A stretch of 6,716 bases of DNA, taken from the NCBI GenBank assembly GCA_037439705.1, contig JBBIVP010000047.1:1-6716 (forward strand), given 5' to 3'. The DNA is from JBBIVP01 sp037439705 [NCBI: bacterium] (lineage in GTDB: Bacteria > JBBIVP01). Below are positions 6,473 through 6,716 of the stretch, in pieces. A program made the translations under genes and the position numbers. Numbering within the stretch: position 1 is the stretch's first letter; the number at the start of each line of letters is the position of its first letter. The notes under the pieces are model-generated. The model was not told the origin of the DNA and made no database searches. It was given only the letters and a program-made list of their open reading frames with translations.

Positions 6473-6716
6473 TGGTATCCTCCTTTTAAGTTTTTGTATA
6501 TTTCGTTCAAATCCATTTTCTTCTTGCTATATCTTATCTCAAAATAAAGTCCAATTCCATAGATGCTTCCTGTATCTCCCACCTTTCCTATTTCGTCTCC
6601 AGAAAGGACGAAATCATCTTTAGATACCAATATCTCGTCCAGAAGGGCGTATATGGAATAATAACCTTCTTGTTGAATCACAACAGAATTTCCGTATCCA
6701 GAAAGCCAACAAGCAT
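6469..6716 (-). CDS. envC: EnvC-like degenerate LytM (M23) factor, C-terminal fragment
   Basis: The frame is open to the right edge, so only the last 81 residues are visible and no start is claimed. The fold signature of an M23/LytM domain is clear: WLSGYGNSVVIQQ, then YYSIYALL, then GDEIGKVGDTGS and GLYFEIR. However, the metal and catalytic histidines are missing. The usual Y-x-H-L reads YALL (fragment residues 22-25), and the usual H-L-H-F reads GLYF (55-58). This is the pattern of E. coli EnvC, which ends in LYFEIR. EnvC does not cut peptidoglycan but activates the periplasmic amidases AmiA and AmiB at the division septum under FtsEX control. That role is inferred here from the family. The expected N-terminal coiled coil lies outside the window. 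Its TGA overlaps the ctpA start by four bases, and envC-ctpA adjacency is common in Gram-negatives. Confidence 0.88.
   Translation of the reverse strand, partial: ACWLSGYGNSVVIQQEGYYSIYALLDEILVSKDDFVLSGDEIGKVGDTGSIYGIGLYFEIRYSKKKMDLNEIYKNLKGGYQ
6479..6484 (-). promoter_or_regulatory. ctpA: Shine-Dalgarno site of ctpA inside the end of envC
   Basis: A consensus AGGAGG on the minus strand lies six bases ahead of the ctpA ATG and within the last codons of envC. It fixes the ctpA start and, with the ATGA overlap, indicates coupled but independently initiated translation. Confidence 0.8.

Noticed and set aside
1-6716. tRNA or rRNA genes, CRISPR arrays, insertion sequences, attachment sites
   Set aside because: Reading both strands I found no regularly spaced direct repeats, no transposase or integrase motifs and no cloverleaf in the gaps. 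Coding genes fill nearly all of the window.

Overview
The window is an AT-rich bacterial segment with tightly packed genes. Several start sites have strong AGGAGG-type ribosome sites, and the proteins are rich in Lys, Glu and Ile. The minus-strand cluster encodes an EnvC-like divisome factor, a CtpA-type periplasmic protease and a lipoprotein with a lipobox followed by poly-glycine. Together these point to a diderm (Gram-negative-type) bacterium. The composition would also fit a thermophile or a deep-branching lineage, but that is inference and I cannot place the phylum from sequence alone.

The plus-strand half (1-3896) starts with the 3' end of an unrecognised gene cut by the window edge. 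One base after its stop comes an alpha/beta hydrolase of the S33/monoglyceride-lipase type, so these two are probably one transcript. A 131-base AT-rich gap holds a weak hairpin and a candidate promoter. It is followed by a single-chain response regulator/diguanylate cyclase (REC-GGDEF) that has an intact active site and an intact c-di-GMP inhibitory site. A 67-base A-rich gap then leads to hom, a homoserine dehydrogenase with a C-terminal ACT domain.

The minus-strand half (3897-6716), read from the right edge, is envC-like (3' end only), ctpA, coaE and then a small cysteine-rich lipoprotein. envC and ctpA overlap by 4 bases (ATGA), and coaE starts 8 bases after ctpA, so these three look like one translationally coupled operon. 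The lipoprotein gene has its own near-consensus promoter and ribosome site. Its stop codon lies directly against the stop codon of hom, which is read towards it.

Most of the content is housekeeping: amino-acid biosynthesis, CoA biosynthesis and envelope/division maintenance. A signalling enzyme and two proteins of unknown function are added to this. I found no mobile element, CRISPR array, RNA gene or evident defence or biosynthetic system. The least explained parts are the cysteine-rich lipoprotein and the truncated protein at the left edge.
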